DNA of 64,000 bases from Clostridia bacterium. GTDB taxonomy: Bacteria > Bacillota > Clostridia > Oscillospirales > Acutalibacteraceae. The stretch covers positions 33,061-97,060 of the forward strand of contig JAFTWW010000001.1 in NCBI GenBank assembly GCA_017465085.1. The letters are read 5' to 3'. Both the position numbers and the translations under genes were made by a program. Positions 16,560-25,142 of this stretch are shown one piece after another (positions within the stretch are counted from its first letter, which is position 1; each line of letters begins with the position of its first letter). The notes below the pieces were generated by a model. That model did not search any database and was not told the DNA's origin. It saw nothing but the letters and a program-made list of their open reading frames with translations.

Positions 16560-18656
16560 TTATATGTTTCTATACTTAATCAATATGCCGCCCGCGGCAA
16601 AACTATCCTTAGAAACAGCCGAGATTTTTATCCTGTTTGCGCTTTTGATGGGTAGATTTATCCTTGTTACCTCATATTTTTCTGTTTTGGGAAGTAGTGT
16701 GATATCACCGCCGCATCGTTCTCCCATTACAGATATCTCCGTTTGCCCCGTTAGCTTAAGGCCCATATATATGCTATCAAGGGTTTTGAGGGTTTCTATA
16801 AGGCCAAAATCGGTACTGCGAGTTGTAAAGCCGCTTTCGATTCCGTATTCAAAAAGCTTAGGAGCTCCCTCTTCATCGGTTTTAATAATTACATCCTTTT
16901 CTCCCTGAAGCCTTGAGATATACTGATATTTCAAATCCTCGCTGTTGCAGGCAAAAAGCACATTGCCATCAACCTTGGTAACGGTTGCCTCATCAAGCTC
17001 TACACAGTAATCCCACATATACCAGGAAATTGCGCCGCCGTTTTCGTTTTCTCCCGCATATTTTGCAGGGAAGCCAAAATCCTTTATGCGATAATCCATA
17101 ACGGCTATCCGCTTATCAAAAACAAGCATATAATAGCCATCGGTATCGGCGGCATAGATTTTTTTAAGCTTATCCTTATTAAAGGATTTAAGGAAATTTT
17201 CTATATTTGCCGAAACCGAAAAAATATTATTTTCCTTACCGTAGGTTGTGGTGGCAAGGGTATAAACCTTACCCGTGGAGCTGAGCCATACAAGGCGGTT
17301 GGAGCAGTTTTTAAGGGTTTCGGGACAATCGCAGCCTATAGAGGTGTGCACCGCCGTTGTGGTAAGGGTATCGTTGTGCATAAAGCCCGCCTTTTTAACC
17401 GAGAGAATACCCTCGGGGGTATAAGAATCCCCAACGGTTACATTTATTTTATATATCTCATTGGGCTTAAAGGCTATAAGCTTATTGCATACCACTCCAA
17501 GTGCTGTTACGGGACTTGTTCTATCACCCACCGAAACCTTGGAATTTATGGGAAAATAAAGGGGAGAGGATGTTCTAACGGAATAAACCTCATCAGGCTT
17601 ATATTTATTCCCGCAGAAATAGAGCCTCGAATTATAGCCTACCACCCTCTTTGAGCCCACCACCCTGTCAAAAGCGTTTTCGACGGTTTTATGGGCGGTT
17701 ATCTCCATATTGTTACCGCCGTATAGAGCCATATAGGGTATGGGATAGGGCGCTCCGCCCGAGGTAAATGTAAGTATTCCTGATGCTCTATCAACGCTAA
17801 GCTCCACGGATACGCTGTTAAAGATTATGGTGGATGTGGTTTCGCCCTCATTTATAGCCCACTGGCCGTAAGCATAGGGCGAGACATACACCCTGCAAAT
17901 AACCGAGCTGTTATCAAGCTCGGTTACAGGGAGCTTAAATACAGAGGAAAAATTATCACTTGTAAAATACGCCTTAAAGGTGGGGTTGAGCATATTAAGC
18001 GCCTCGGGCTCGGTGGGCTTTGCCGAGTAGTATATAAGCTCGTTATCGTTTTCGGGATAGCTTGCACCCCTACCGTTCATATAAATAATTGGCGTATAGC
18101 ACTGGCTTGAATAAATCTGTTGCCAACCGCTCAAATCGGAATTTATTTCGTATATCCTATAATACTCCTCATCCTTCTGCCATACGGTCATAAAAATATA
18201 TATTCCGCCGCCATCACTTGATGCGGCGCTGAAAAACACCGCATTTGAAAAGCGGTAAAAGAGCTCCTCGCTTGTTCTGCGAAGGTATATGGGCGCGGTT
18301 TCTCTGATTTCTCCCTCACCCGATACGAGAAATACCCTTAACAGCTCATAGGATACATAATCGCCATCAAGGCAATAGGCTATAGCATATTGCTTACCAT
18401 CAAGATACACCGAGCTATCGGTCATCTTAAAAGGAATAATACATTGGGAATATTCATCGTATCTTCCTACCACGCTACCCTCGACCGCGCCTATGCCAAG
18501 CCTTGTTCTGAGCGCCCCGTTCTTAAACCACATATTACTGCAACTGCTTAACTGATTATCCTCTATAAACTCCTCATCGTTGAGATTTATTCCGCCGTTC
18601 AGATATGGAATGCGGAATTGCTTGCTGTCTGCTTCCTTTATACTACCGTATTTCAT
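16560..18656 (-). CDS. Large phage head-closure/tail-nozzle-like protein
   Basis: 698 aa, no signal peptide or membrane segment. The N-terminus (YLNGGINLNDEEFIEDNQLSSCSNMWF) and RTRLGIGAV resemble phage proteins that begin with a GINL...DN motif. The middle (VVGYNSRLYFCGNKY, PLYFPINSKVSVGD, VTALGVVCNKLIAFKPNEIYKI) matches the repeated beta-propeller wording of podovirus nozzle and DNA-stabilisation proteins. Such proteins bind under the portal and seal the packaged head. It follows the connector gene with a 3-base gap. The call comes from recall of patterns, not from a search; a tail component is the alternative. Confidence 0.6.
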   Translation of the reverse strand: MKYGSIKEADSKQFRIPYLNGGINLNDEEFIEDNQLSSCSNMWFKNGALRTRLGIGAVEGSVVGRYDEYSQCIIPFKMTDSSVYLDGKQYAIAYCLDGDYVSYELLRVFLVSGEGEIRETAPIYLRRTSEELFYRFSNAVFFSAASSDGGGIYIFMTVWQKDEEYYRIYEINSDLSGWQQIYSSQCYTPIIYMNGRGASYPENDNELIYYSAKPTEPEALNMLNPTFKAYFTSDNFSSVFKLPVTELDNSSVICRVYVSPYAYGQWAINEGETTSTIIFNSVSVELSVDRASGILTFTSGGAPYPIPYMALYGGNNMEITAHKTVENAFDRVVGSKRVVGYNSRLYFCGNKYKPDEVYSVRTSSPLYFPINSKVSVGDRTSPVTALGVVCNKLIAFKPNEIYKINVTVGDSYTPEGILSVKKAGFMHNDTLTTTAVHTSIGCDCPETLKNCSNRLVWLSSTGKVYTLATTTYGKENNIFSVSANIENFLKSFNKDKLKKIYAADTDGYYMLVFDKRIAVMDYRIKDFGFPAKYAGENENGGAISWYMWDYCVELDEATVTKVDGNVLFACNSEDLKYQYISRLQGEKDVIIKTDEEGAPKLFEYGIESGFTTRSTDFGLIETLKTLDSIYMGLKLTGQTEISVMGERCGGDITLLPKTEKYEVTRINLPIKSANRIKISAVSKDSFAAGGILIKYRNI

Positions 18657-18659
18657 ATA

Positions 18660-19010
18660 CTACACCCCATAGCCTACGGGAAGCGTATCCCTTATTTTAT
18701 CGTTTCCGCCCTTAACAGCCGCCCTTTTTGAGTTATAAATATCGGCAAAAAGCTTATTTTTTCCGCCATCACCGTCTGAAAAGGCAAGTAGCATAGCAAC
18801 GCCGTAAATTACGGCATCCTTCTGTTTTTGCGTTACCTCTATTTCATCTGAAAGCCTCCTGATTGAAAGGTTTATTCCAAGGTCGCAGAGTATTCGGTTT
18901 ATCACCGCCACCGCTCTTGATTTAAGCCCCGTTGTATCCTGAAGCTTACCCTCTGAATCGGTGTAGCCTAAAAGGAGCATAGACTCTTCAAAAAAATCAT
19001 ATCCCTTCAT
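18660..19010 (-). CDS. Putative phage head-tail connector/adaptor
   Basis: 116-aa mostly helical protein (MKGYDFFEESMLLLGYTDSEG; RAVAVINRILCDLGI). Its length, helical character and position directly after the portal, with a 14-base overlap, fit the connector/adaptor that binds the portal ring. No catalytic motif is visible. The family cannot be named with certainty from sequence alone. Confidence 0.55.
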   Translation of the reverse strand: MKGYDFFEESMLLLGYTDSEGKLQDTTGLKSRAVAVINRILCDLGINLSIRRLSDEIEVTQKQKDAVIYGVAMLLAFSDGDGGKNKLFADIYNSKRAAVKGGNDKIRDTLPVGYGV

Positions 19011-20577
19011 TTTCTTCCTCCTCTTTCAAAAATGAAAGTATGCCCTCTTTATCGGGTAGAAGATTATCGGGCAACCTCTTAACATACTGCTTTTTATCTA
19101 AAATGCCCTTTTCATAAAGCTGATTAAGAACACTAGCGGTTTCGCTATCCTTAGCCTTAATCTGCCCGACGTCTGCCTGCGCTATCACCGAAACGGCGCT
19201 ATACCTATGAGCATCAAAGGGCAGATACCACACGCCGTTTTCATCCTCAATACAAAGGTTACGGTTGCCGTAATGTGTAAACCAGAAATCTGCCCATATA
19301 AGAGCAATCTCCTCCTGAAAACTGTAATATCTCTTCCTTAATATCTGCAAGGGTAAAACCGCCGCATCCATAAGGGCTGTAAGGGCGGCGGCGTTATCGG
19401 CTCTGGTATCACCGAGAGCCACCTCATTAGCGCCGCTCTGTGTTAAGGTATTGGTGATAAGGTCCTTAATACTCTCCCCTAAGCAAGAGCTGAAATCAGG
19501 GGGAGTAATAAATTTCACGGCCCCTGCCACATCCTCGTTGGTGCCATATACCTTGATTATCTGACCTGGATCATTGGTTATTTCGGCGGTTACGGTATCA
19601 CCGTTTACCACCATCATTGGCATACCCATAGTCATAGCCGCCCACACATTTGCGGTAATCATTCGGTTTATGGCAATCTGATTAGGTATAAGATAGGTTA
19701 CCTCGCTCTGACCGTAGGCAAGGCCGCCGCGCTCCTCCCAGCATATACTTGCAAGGGGATAACGGGTAAGGCGGGTATCAAAATCCTTACGGATCACACA
19801 GTTTTCGGTAACCTTAACACATCTAACCCTACCGCCGCCTTCATAGGAATAATCCTTATAGAACTTGGTTAATACCAACACCTTGCCATCATTATCCGCT
19901 TTGATATTTTTGGCGGCAGTACCGCCATCCCCTATCTCCCTTATTACCGCCGCGGCATCAACGCGACTTGCTATAATAATATAGGGCTGGGTTTGCAGAT
20001 TGGTATTATAAGGATCGGCAAAGAACACATTTTCAACATCTAAAACCTCGCAGTTTATATCACCCGAGGCATCGGTTTTAACACCATTATCCCAATAGGT
20101 ATAAATAATACCCGTTCCGCTGATAAATGCCTTTTTGAGCGCCGTTGCCATAAGGCTGTCAAGCCCTATTCGATTGGCGGTGGATACACGGTAATCTCCC
20201 ATAACCGACATAATCAGATTTATTTCATCGGGGCCGATACCACCCGAAAAGCTTATATCTTTATTTTTGGAAAGCTCTGCTTTTTTAAGCTTTACACTAT
20301 TTTTGGACTGAGCATCCGAGGCGACGCCCAAAGCCGAATATTTAAGTGATATGGGCGCGCAGATTATCTGGGACATCTTGTAATCCCCAATACGCTTGAT
20401 AACATTGTATCGCACTAAGGGGCGGTCATTACCGCATTTTGCGCCGTACCACTGATCTCCCACATAAAATCTTTCGTTGATTTTGGTCTGTTCAAAAAGC
20501 CCCTTGTTGCCAAGAGTCTCCTTAAAGCTTGCGCCCTTCAAATATTCTTTGAATATCGTTTTTGGATCTGATTTCAT
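18997..20577 (-). CDS. Phage portal protein
   Basis: 526-aa protein taken from ATG 20577, where AAGGAGG lies 5-6 bases upstream. The longer open frame (to 20622) crosses a hairpin and lacks a ribosome site. Portal-like features: an N-terminal stretch FYVGDQWYGAK followed by VRYNVIKRIGDYKMSQI, a GQSEVTYLIPNQIAINRMITANVWAAM clip/stem-like segment, and late acidic helices ending LKEEEENE. A portal forms the dodecameric DNA entry ring. Here it is encoded after the capsid gene, the reverse of the usual phage order. Confidence 0.72.
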   Translation of the reverse strand: MKSDPKTIFKEYLKGASFKETLGNKGLFEQTKINERFYVGDQWYGAKCGNDRPLVRYNVIKRIGDYKMSQIICAPISLKYSALGVASDAQSKNSVKLKKAELSKNKDISFSGGIGPDEINLIMSVMGDYRVSTANRIGLDSLMATALKKAFISGTGIIYTYWDNGVKTDASGDINCEVLDVENVFFADPYNTNLQTQPYIIIASRVDAAAVIREIGDGGTAAKNIKADNDGKVLVLTKFYKDYSYEGGGRVRCVKVTENCVIRKDFDTRLTRYPLASICWEERGGLAYGQSEVTYLIPNQIAINRMITANVWAAMTMGMPMMVVNGDTVTAEITNDPGQIIKVYGTNEDVAGAVKFITPPDFSSCLGESIKDLITNTLTQSGANEVALGDTRADNAAALTALMDAAVLPLQILRKRYYSFQEEIALIWADFWFTHYGNRNLCIEDENGVWYLPFDAHRYSAVSVIAQADVGQIKAKDSETASVLNQLYEKGILDKKQYVKRLPDNLLPDKEGILSFLKEEEENEGI

Positions 20578-20589
20578 AAATTTCCTCCT

Positions 20590-20650
20590 TAGCCAAAGCA
20601 TTTGAATGTTTTGGCTATGCAAAGAGCCACTTTTTTCAAAGTGGCTCCCA
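20590..20650 (-). promoter_or_regulatory. Two hairpins between capsid and portal genes (attenuator-like)
   Basis: Reading the minus strand from the capsid stop there are two hairpins. The first is GAGCCACTTT / AAAGTGGCTC followed by TTTGC, a weak terminator. The second is TAGCCAAAAC / GCTTTGGCTA (one mismatch), just before the portal Shine-Dalgarno. A leaky terminator here would make capsid protein in excess over portal, the stoichiometry a head needs. The second hairpin belongs to the TAGCCAAAGC repeat group. Confidence 0.6.
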
Positions 20651-20658
20651 TAAAAATA

Positions 20659-21837
20659 TTACTCTACTGTTACACAAGCAACTGCAGATTCCTTAGCAGG
20701 AATACCATCAACCATTATCTTTGCGAAATAGTAGTAAGAGCCTGCCTCAAGCGCTTCATCAAGGATAAGCTGAGCGTTGGTTTCATCAGCTAACTTAACG
20801 GCGCCCGAGCCGTTTTCATCCTTGCAGGAATACCACTGATAAGTAACCTCACCGCCATCGCAGGTAGCCTCTACCGAGATAGCCTCGGTAATATTACCCT
20901 CGGTAACGGTAATGCTTTCGGGCTCTTCGGTAAGTGTTACCTTAGGAGCAATCCATGCCCAGATGCTATCAAGGCCGCTCTTCTTTACAAACACATCGTA
21001 ATAGATGCGGTAATCAAACTTATATGCATCGGCATCCAAGTTCTGCTCAGGTGTAAAGATGCGCATCTGCTCGGTCTTCTTAACAAGGTGAGCCGCGCTC
21101 TTGGGGCAAACCAGCATATAAATTTCACGGGCGTTCTCACTAGGCTTAAAGCCGCCTACCGCTGTATTATTAAAGGTATAGCTTGTCTTCATTCTCTCGT
21201 TTACAACGGGAATGATAGCAACGCCGTTAATGGCCTTAACCTTAAGGTCAACCTCACCCTGCTTAAAATCGTTCACCGTAATCATACGGGAAATTTCCGC
21301 AGAGTTAACAAGGGCGGCATACATAGAGCTATCAAGGAAGGCTACAAGCTCTTCATCAAAGCCTACGATATTCTGCACCTCGTTAATAAGGCTGCAAAGC
21401 GCCTCAAAGGGCTTATTGATATCGCCCTTCACAAGATTGGCTCTTGAGGCCGCAAGCCCTGCAAGCTTTGAAAGAACATAAGCATCGCACTCGGGAACAA
21501 CCTTGGTGCGAACATATTCACCTAAAATCTTGCCTGCAAGGTTTGCTATACCCGTTTCATCCATATCCTCGCGGTCGATCTGCAGGGAACGGGCGCGGTC
21601 CATAGCCATTGTATAGGAAGCATTGCTTACGGTAATGGCACCGCGGGAGAAGCCTGTGTCGCGGTCATAATCCGCAAGGCCCTGAAAATCCACATCGGGA
21701 ATAATAACTGTTTTTGCACCAACAAATTTGGTGGCAAGAGCATTATCGGCAAAGAAGCCCGTTGCGCTCTTCTGTGAAAACAGAGCATCAAGCTCATCGG
21801 AATATCTTGCCGCGTTTTCAATAGAATTTATTGACAT
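20659..21837 (-). CDS. Major capsid protein with C-terminal Ig-like domain
   Basis: 392 aa. The N-terminal 300 residues look like an HK97-fold coat protein of the P22-like/N4-gp56-like kind: VIIPDVDFQGLADYDRDTGF, an RSLQIDREDMDE segment, a long spine-like helix and a YDVFVKKSGLDSIWAW end. About residues 298-392 form a beta-rich Ig-like module (VTYQWYSCKDENGSG, SYYYFAKIMVDG) as often displayed on phage capsids for surface adhesion. It follows a scaffold-like gene by 25 bases. No internal protease gene is present. Confidence 0.75.
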   Translation of the reverse strand: MSINSIENAARYSDELDALFSQKSATGFFADNALATKFVGAKTVIIPDVDFQGLADYDRDTGFSRGAITVSNASYTMAMDRARSLQIDREDMDETGIANLAGKILGEYVRTKVVPECDAYVLSKLAGLAASRANLVKGDINKPFEALCSLINEVQNIVGFDEELVAFLDSSMYAALVNSAEISRMITVNDFKQGEVDLKVKAINGVAIIPVVNERMKTSYTFNNTAVGGFKPSENAREIYMLVCPKSAAHLVKKTEQMRIFTPEQNLDADAYKFDYRIYYDVFVKKSGLDSIWAWIAPKVTLTEEPESITVTEGNITEAISVEATCDGGEVTYQWYSCKDENGSGAVKLADETNAQLILDEALEAGSYYYFAKIMVDGIPAKESAVACVTVE

Positions 21838-21862
21838 AATAATTCTCCTTATAATTTAATTT

Positions 21863-22513
21863 CTAACCCCAGATTCCCTTTAAGAACATATTTCTCACGG
21901 GGTCGCTTTCACCGCTATCCTGTGTTTTAAGGGAGCCTAAGGTATGCTTGTTAACATCCTTTTTTGTTTCCTGCTTTTCCTTTTCAAGCAGCTTTAAGGA
22001 ATAAAGGTGCCTTAAATATTCATCAAGAAGGCGACTGCCCTTCTCTTTTGCCTTATCCAGTACCTCCTGCGGCAGAGATGCGGCATCCTCAATCTCAGGA
22101 AAAAATTCTCTTAATTCTTCCATCTGACCGCCATCCCCCGAAAGCTTATTTTCCATAGCTATAAGCCTATCGGCAATCTCCTCATTGCCGCCGCACTTTG
22201 AGAGGATTTCGTTGCGTTTGAGCTCATTGAGTTTTTCCTCAACATAGGTTAAAAACTCGCTGACGCTCCTGCCATCCTTCTCGGCAAGAGCCTTAAGTTT
22301 TGTAAAATCAGGGCTTATCATATCGTATTTAAGGCCCTTTTGCGCAAGGCTACCCGCCTCGCTTAAAGAAAGCTCTCTTTCTTCCTTATTGAATTTTATA
22401 GGAATTTTAATATCTTTGTCCGCAGTATCGGGCATGGTAACCTCGTCTGCGGAAGCATTATTTCCGTCAACCGATTCTGGTATTTCGTTTAACTTAGCTT
22501 CTGCGTTTTCCAT
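21863..22513 (-). CDS. Putative phage scaffolding protein
   Basis: 216 aa, highly charged, lysine/glutamate-rich and predicted mostly helical/coiled coil, with no hydrophobic core motif. It lies immediately upstream of the capsid gene. Small acidic helical proteins at this position are usually capsid scaffolds (compare the phage DUF4355-type scaffolds). A KEERELSLSEAGSLAQKGLKYD segment resembles them. The C-terminus (RNMFLKGIWG) is a short hydrophobic/basic tail that could bind coat protein. Confidence 0.6.
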   Translation of the reverse strand: MENAEAKLNEIPESVDGNNASADEVTMPDTADKDIKIPIKFNKEERELSLSEAGSLAQKGLKYDMISPDFTKLKALAEKDGRSVSEFLTYVEEKLNELKRNEILSKCGGNEEIADRLIAMENKLSGDGGQMEELREFFPEIEDAASLPQEVLDKAKEKGSRLLDEYLRHLYSLKLLEKEKQETKKDVNKHTLGSLKTQDSGESDPVRNMFLKGIWG

Positions 22514-22530
22514 ACTAGCTCCTTCCTATT

Positions 22531-22713
22531 TCAGTCACTCTGAACTGTGCCGTCATAGGTTAAAAAATTCTTATACTGACGGCTAAGCTTACTTTGGTCG
22601 CTAAGGCCCCGTATACATTGTAGGCCTCTTCCCTTTCCGCCAAAGAAATATCCCGTAAGGAAGCCTATGACAAAAAAGGTAGTACTAAAGCACAACAAAT
22701 TAAAAAAATTCAT
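22531..22713 (-). CDS. Small membrane protein inside the phage-type module
   Basis: 60 aa from ATG 22713, which overlaps the terminase stop (ATGA) and has AAGGATGG upstream; ATG 22722 is too close to that site. Residues about 4-24 form one hydrophobic segment ending in YFFGGKGRG. The rest is polar. It could be a holin-like or anchoring peptide, but a single membrane span with no partner lysin gives no proof. Confidence 0.5.
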   Translation of the reverse strand: MNFFNLLCFSTTFFVIGFLTGYFFGGKGRGLQCIRGLSDQSKLSRQYKNFLTYDGTVQSD

Positions 22714-24014
22714 ATATCCCATCCTTTGTTAAAATCCTTGGCGGTTATTCCGCCTTCCTCTACTCTTTTCTCCTCATCCTCTTCGGGATGAAAAAACTTA
22801 ACATCGAAGAAAGCATACCTCAGCGCATCGCAAAGATGATTATCGCTATCCTTGGGTAGCGGCATACCGTTCTTAAGGTTTTTAGGGTCGTAAACATAGG
22901 AAGAAAACTCCTTGATGGTATTTCGGCAGGCAGGATCTATAAAAATATGATATTCACATATTCCCGCTATTCCGTTTAGTATGCTATCGCTTCCCTTACT
23001 GGAGGGCATAATTCTTGATATGCCAAGTCTTCTTAAATCATCGTTGGATTTGGGCTCTGCGCAATCGGCTCTGATTCGCTCCTTAGAAAAACCTTTTCGC
23101 TTTATCTCTTCGGCAATATGGCAGTTAAGCATCCGCTTTTTATAGAACTCATCATAGATATAGAGCTCCTTATCAATAGGATTTGCCATAAATGCGATAA
23201 AGGCGGTGGGGTCATTGGTATAGCCGTAATCAAGGCCGAAAAAGCTTTTCCATTTATACCGCTCCTTCTCAGATATAATCTTTTTCCCTATCTCCCAATT
23301 TTCAAAAACCAATCCCTCGGATATACCCCAGTTCCCAAGCCCTGCCACCTCGTATTTTCTTCGGTTGGCGGTCTTCATTCTTTCAAAAACAGCCCTATCG
23401 GTTTCATCCAGGAACTCATTTATGAGATAGTTGGTTGAAAAGGTTGCAGTGTTCCGATCAGGCGTATCGAAAAATCTTTTTTTGAGCCAATGCTCACTAC
23501 TCCAGGGGTTAAAGGTGAGGGTGGTTTGCTTAAAGAGGTGATTGGGCAGACTGCCTCTTGGGACCGATAGGTCAAGCTTCTCAAAATCCGCCTCCTCCTC
23601 GATTTCAAAGGCCTCCTCTATCCACACAAAGTTGAGATACCCTTTCGGTACCGTGGTAGAGGCCAATTTGAGAACATCATCAAAGCCGCGGAAGAGAATT
23701 TTCTGACCTGTTGGAATATAGGTCATCTCCATAGGAGAAACGGTATTACTCCACAGATGCGCAACGCCTAACTTACTTTGGGCCCATTTAAGTTGAGCGA
23801 AGGTGCTATCTCTGTGGGTGTTCATAACCTGCCTTACTACAAGCAGGTTGCTTTCCTTATACCTCATAATGCGGTATATGAAATTAAGGGCGGTGGTGGC
23901 GCTTTTTTTGGAGGCCTTGCCTCCTTTCAGAACACGGTATCTGCTTTTGCAGTTCCAGTATTCACCGTAGCCCTTACCCACCACCTCGGTTACCCTAATC
24001 GGCGGTATCATCAA
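22710..24014 (-). CDS. Phage terminase large subunit (PBSX-type)
   Basis: ATP-driven DNA packaging motor, 434 aa. ATPase half: Walker A-like GGKASKKSAT (31-40) and Walker B VWIEEA (130-135). RNase H-like nuclease half: D262 in GLDYGYTND, D317 in RADCAEP and D391/D396 in SDNHLCDALRY. All catalytic acidic residues expected for the family are present, so the enzyme looks intact. It overlaps the small subunit gene by 20 bases. Resembles terminases of the defective phage PBSX family. Confidence 0.88.
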   Translation of the reverse strand: MMIPPIRVTEVVGKGYGEYWNCKSRYRVLKGGKASKKSATTALNFIYRIMRYKESNLLVVRQVMNTHRDSTFAQLKWAQSKLGVAHLWSNTVSPMEMTYIPTGQKILFRGFDDVLKLASTTVPKGYLNFVWIEEAFEIEEEADFEKLDLSVPRGSLPNHLFKQTTLTFNPWSSEHWLKKRFFDTPDRNTATFSTNYLINEFLDETDRAVFERMKTANRRKYEVAGLGNWGISEGLVFENWEIGKKIISEKERYKWKSFFGLDYGYTNDPTAFIAFMANPIDKELYIYDEFYKKRMLNCHIAEEIKRKGFSKERIRADCAEPKSNDDLRRLGISRIMPSSKGSDSILNGIAGICEYHIFIDPACRNTIKEFSSYVYDPKNLKNGMPLPKDSDNHLCDALRYAFFDVKFFHPEEDEEKRVEEGGITAKDFNKGWDI

Positions 24015-24261
24015 TTATGGTCACCGCCCTATTGTTAGTCTCCGCTTCGGCGCCGCTGCCCACAATACTCCGAAGCTCCTTTATGGCAGCAAGGTCCCCA
24101 TTAGATGCCTTCTTGTAGAGCGCTATCATAACTGCGGCCTTCCGTTTTGGCTTTTTTAGTGTGTAGCCTTCATCTTTAAGAGATTGCTTTTCCGCTTCGG
24201 ATAACTCCTCATTAAGCAGGGCTTTAAGAGAGCTTCTGAAAAACTCATCCTTTTTCTTCAT
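23995..24261 (-). CDS. Phage terminase small subunit
   Basis: 88 aa, charged and helical. KRKAAVMIALYKKASNGDLAAIKELRSIVG resembles the C-terminal half of short terminase small subunits (ALYxKAxxGDxxAIKxLRxxxG), which recognise DNA and load it on the large subunit. It is the first gene of the minus-strand module, with AGGAGG 6 bases before the ATG. An N-terminal DNA-binding domain is minimal. No clear promoter is seen upstream on the minus strand. Confidence 0.65.
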   Translation of the reverse strand: MKKKDEFFRSSLKALLNEELSEAEKQSLKDEGYTLKKPKRKAAVMIALYKKASNGDLAAIKELRSIVGSGAEAETNNRAVTIIDDTAD

Positions 24262-24338
24262 GGGTGACCTCCTGTCATAAATTATCAGCCGTAGCTGACA
24301 ATCTTAATATACTCCGCCAAAAAATGCCTTTCACCGAC

Positions 24339-24367
24339 TTGAAAAAGGAATATATTTGTTGTATAAT
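24339..24367 (+). promoter_or_regulatory. Promoter for the DUF2975 gene
   Basis: TTGAAA (24339-24344), 17-base spacer, TATAAT (24362-24367), 31 bases before the ATG at 24399. Confidence 0.75.
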
Positions 24368-24398
24368 GTTATTTGTAATATTTTGCGAGGTGACTTTG

Positions 24399-24854
24399 AT
24401 GAACAATTATAAAAGGTCTGCTAAAATAGCCCTTATCGTAACATATATATTTATGCTGCTTTTGGTGGCATTTACGGTGGCTCTGCCTTGGATTACAAAA
24501 TGGTATGTTGAGGTGCGCGGCCGCTCTACCGATCTTTTCGCCACCATAATGCTTGCAACCTACCCCTGCGTTCCATTTGCGGCTATTGTGCTTATTTCCC
24601 TTCGCAAGCTGCTTAAAAACATTTTAGGCGGCCACATCTTCCATGAGGATAACGCGGGCCATCTTCTTGCAATATCCAACAGTTGCTTTTTGGCAAGTGT
24701 TATTATGATTATTGCAGGTATATTCTATATGCCTTTCTATATTGCAGGCGGCGCCGCAATTTGTATGGCGTTACTTGTGAGAAGTATGAGGGTAGTGCTT
24801 CAGGGCGCTAACCACGAAATAGAAAAAAGCAAGGAAAACAAAGGTGAGGAATAA
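24399..24854 (+). CDS. DUF2975-like small membrane protein
   Basis: 151 aa with four transmembrane segments (starts near residues 9, 46, 84 and 109). The spacing and the internal LLKNILGGHIFHEDNAGHLL stretch fit the DUF2975 family of Firmicute membrane proteins, often paired with a small YozG-like HTH gene, which is absent here. The open frame extends upstream to 24264, but promoter and Shine-Dalgarno (GCGAGGTG) fix ATG 24399. It leads into the ACT-domain/UPF0210 genes with a 3-base gap. Confidence 0.7.
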   Translation: MNNYKRSAKIALIVTYIFMLLLVAFTVALPWITKWYVEVRGRSTDLFATIMLATYPCVPFAAIVLISLRKLLKNILGGHIFHEDNAGHLLAISNSCFLASVIMIIAGIFYMPFYIAGGAAICMALLVRSMRVVLQGANHEIEKSKENKGEE

Positions 24855-24857
24855 AAA

Positions 24858-25130
24858 ATGAAAAAAACAGTAATTTCAGTTATTGGCAAGGATAGCGTTG
24901 GCATCATTTCAAAAATCAGCGCCACCGCCGCCGAATATAATGTTAATATAATAGATATCACTCAATCTGTTTTGCAGGATATGTTCTGTATGGTTATGCT
25001 GACCGATATCGGCGGGCTCTCCTGCTCATTTAGTGAATTTTCAAACAAGCTGCAGGCTTTAGGCAAGGAGCTTAACCTTGAAATCCACGTTATGCACGAG
25101 GATATCTTCAACTCTATGCATCGCATTTAA
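24858..25130 (+). CDS. ACT-domain protein, UPF0237 family
   Basis: 90-aa single ACT domain (VISVIGKDSVGIISKISATAAEYNVNI, then LELHVMHED-like end), the fold that senses amino acids. UPF0237 proteins (GcvR-like) are almost always encoded directly before a UPF0210 gene, as here with a 12-base gap. The ligand is not known; conserved pairing suggests the ACT protein regulates or is a subunit of the UPF0210 protein. Confidence 0.9.
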   Translation: MKKTVISVIGKDSVGIISKISATAAEYNVNIIDITQSVLQDMFCMVMLTDIGGLSCSFSEFSNKLQALGKELNLEIHVMHEDIFNSMHRI

Positions 25131-25142
25131 TTTGGAGGATAT

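Noticed and set aside
15444-24261. Complete inducible prophage
   Set aside because: No integrase, repressor, replication, tail, holin/endolysin or att sites found on either side.
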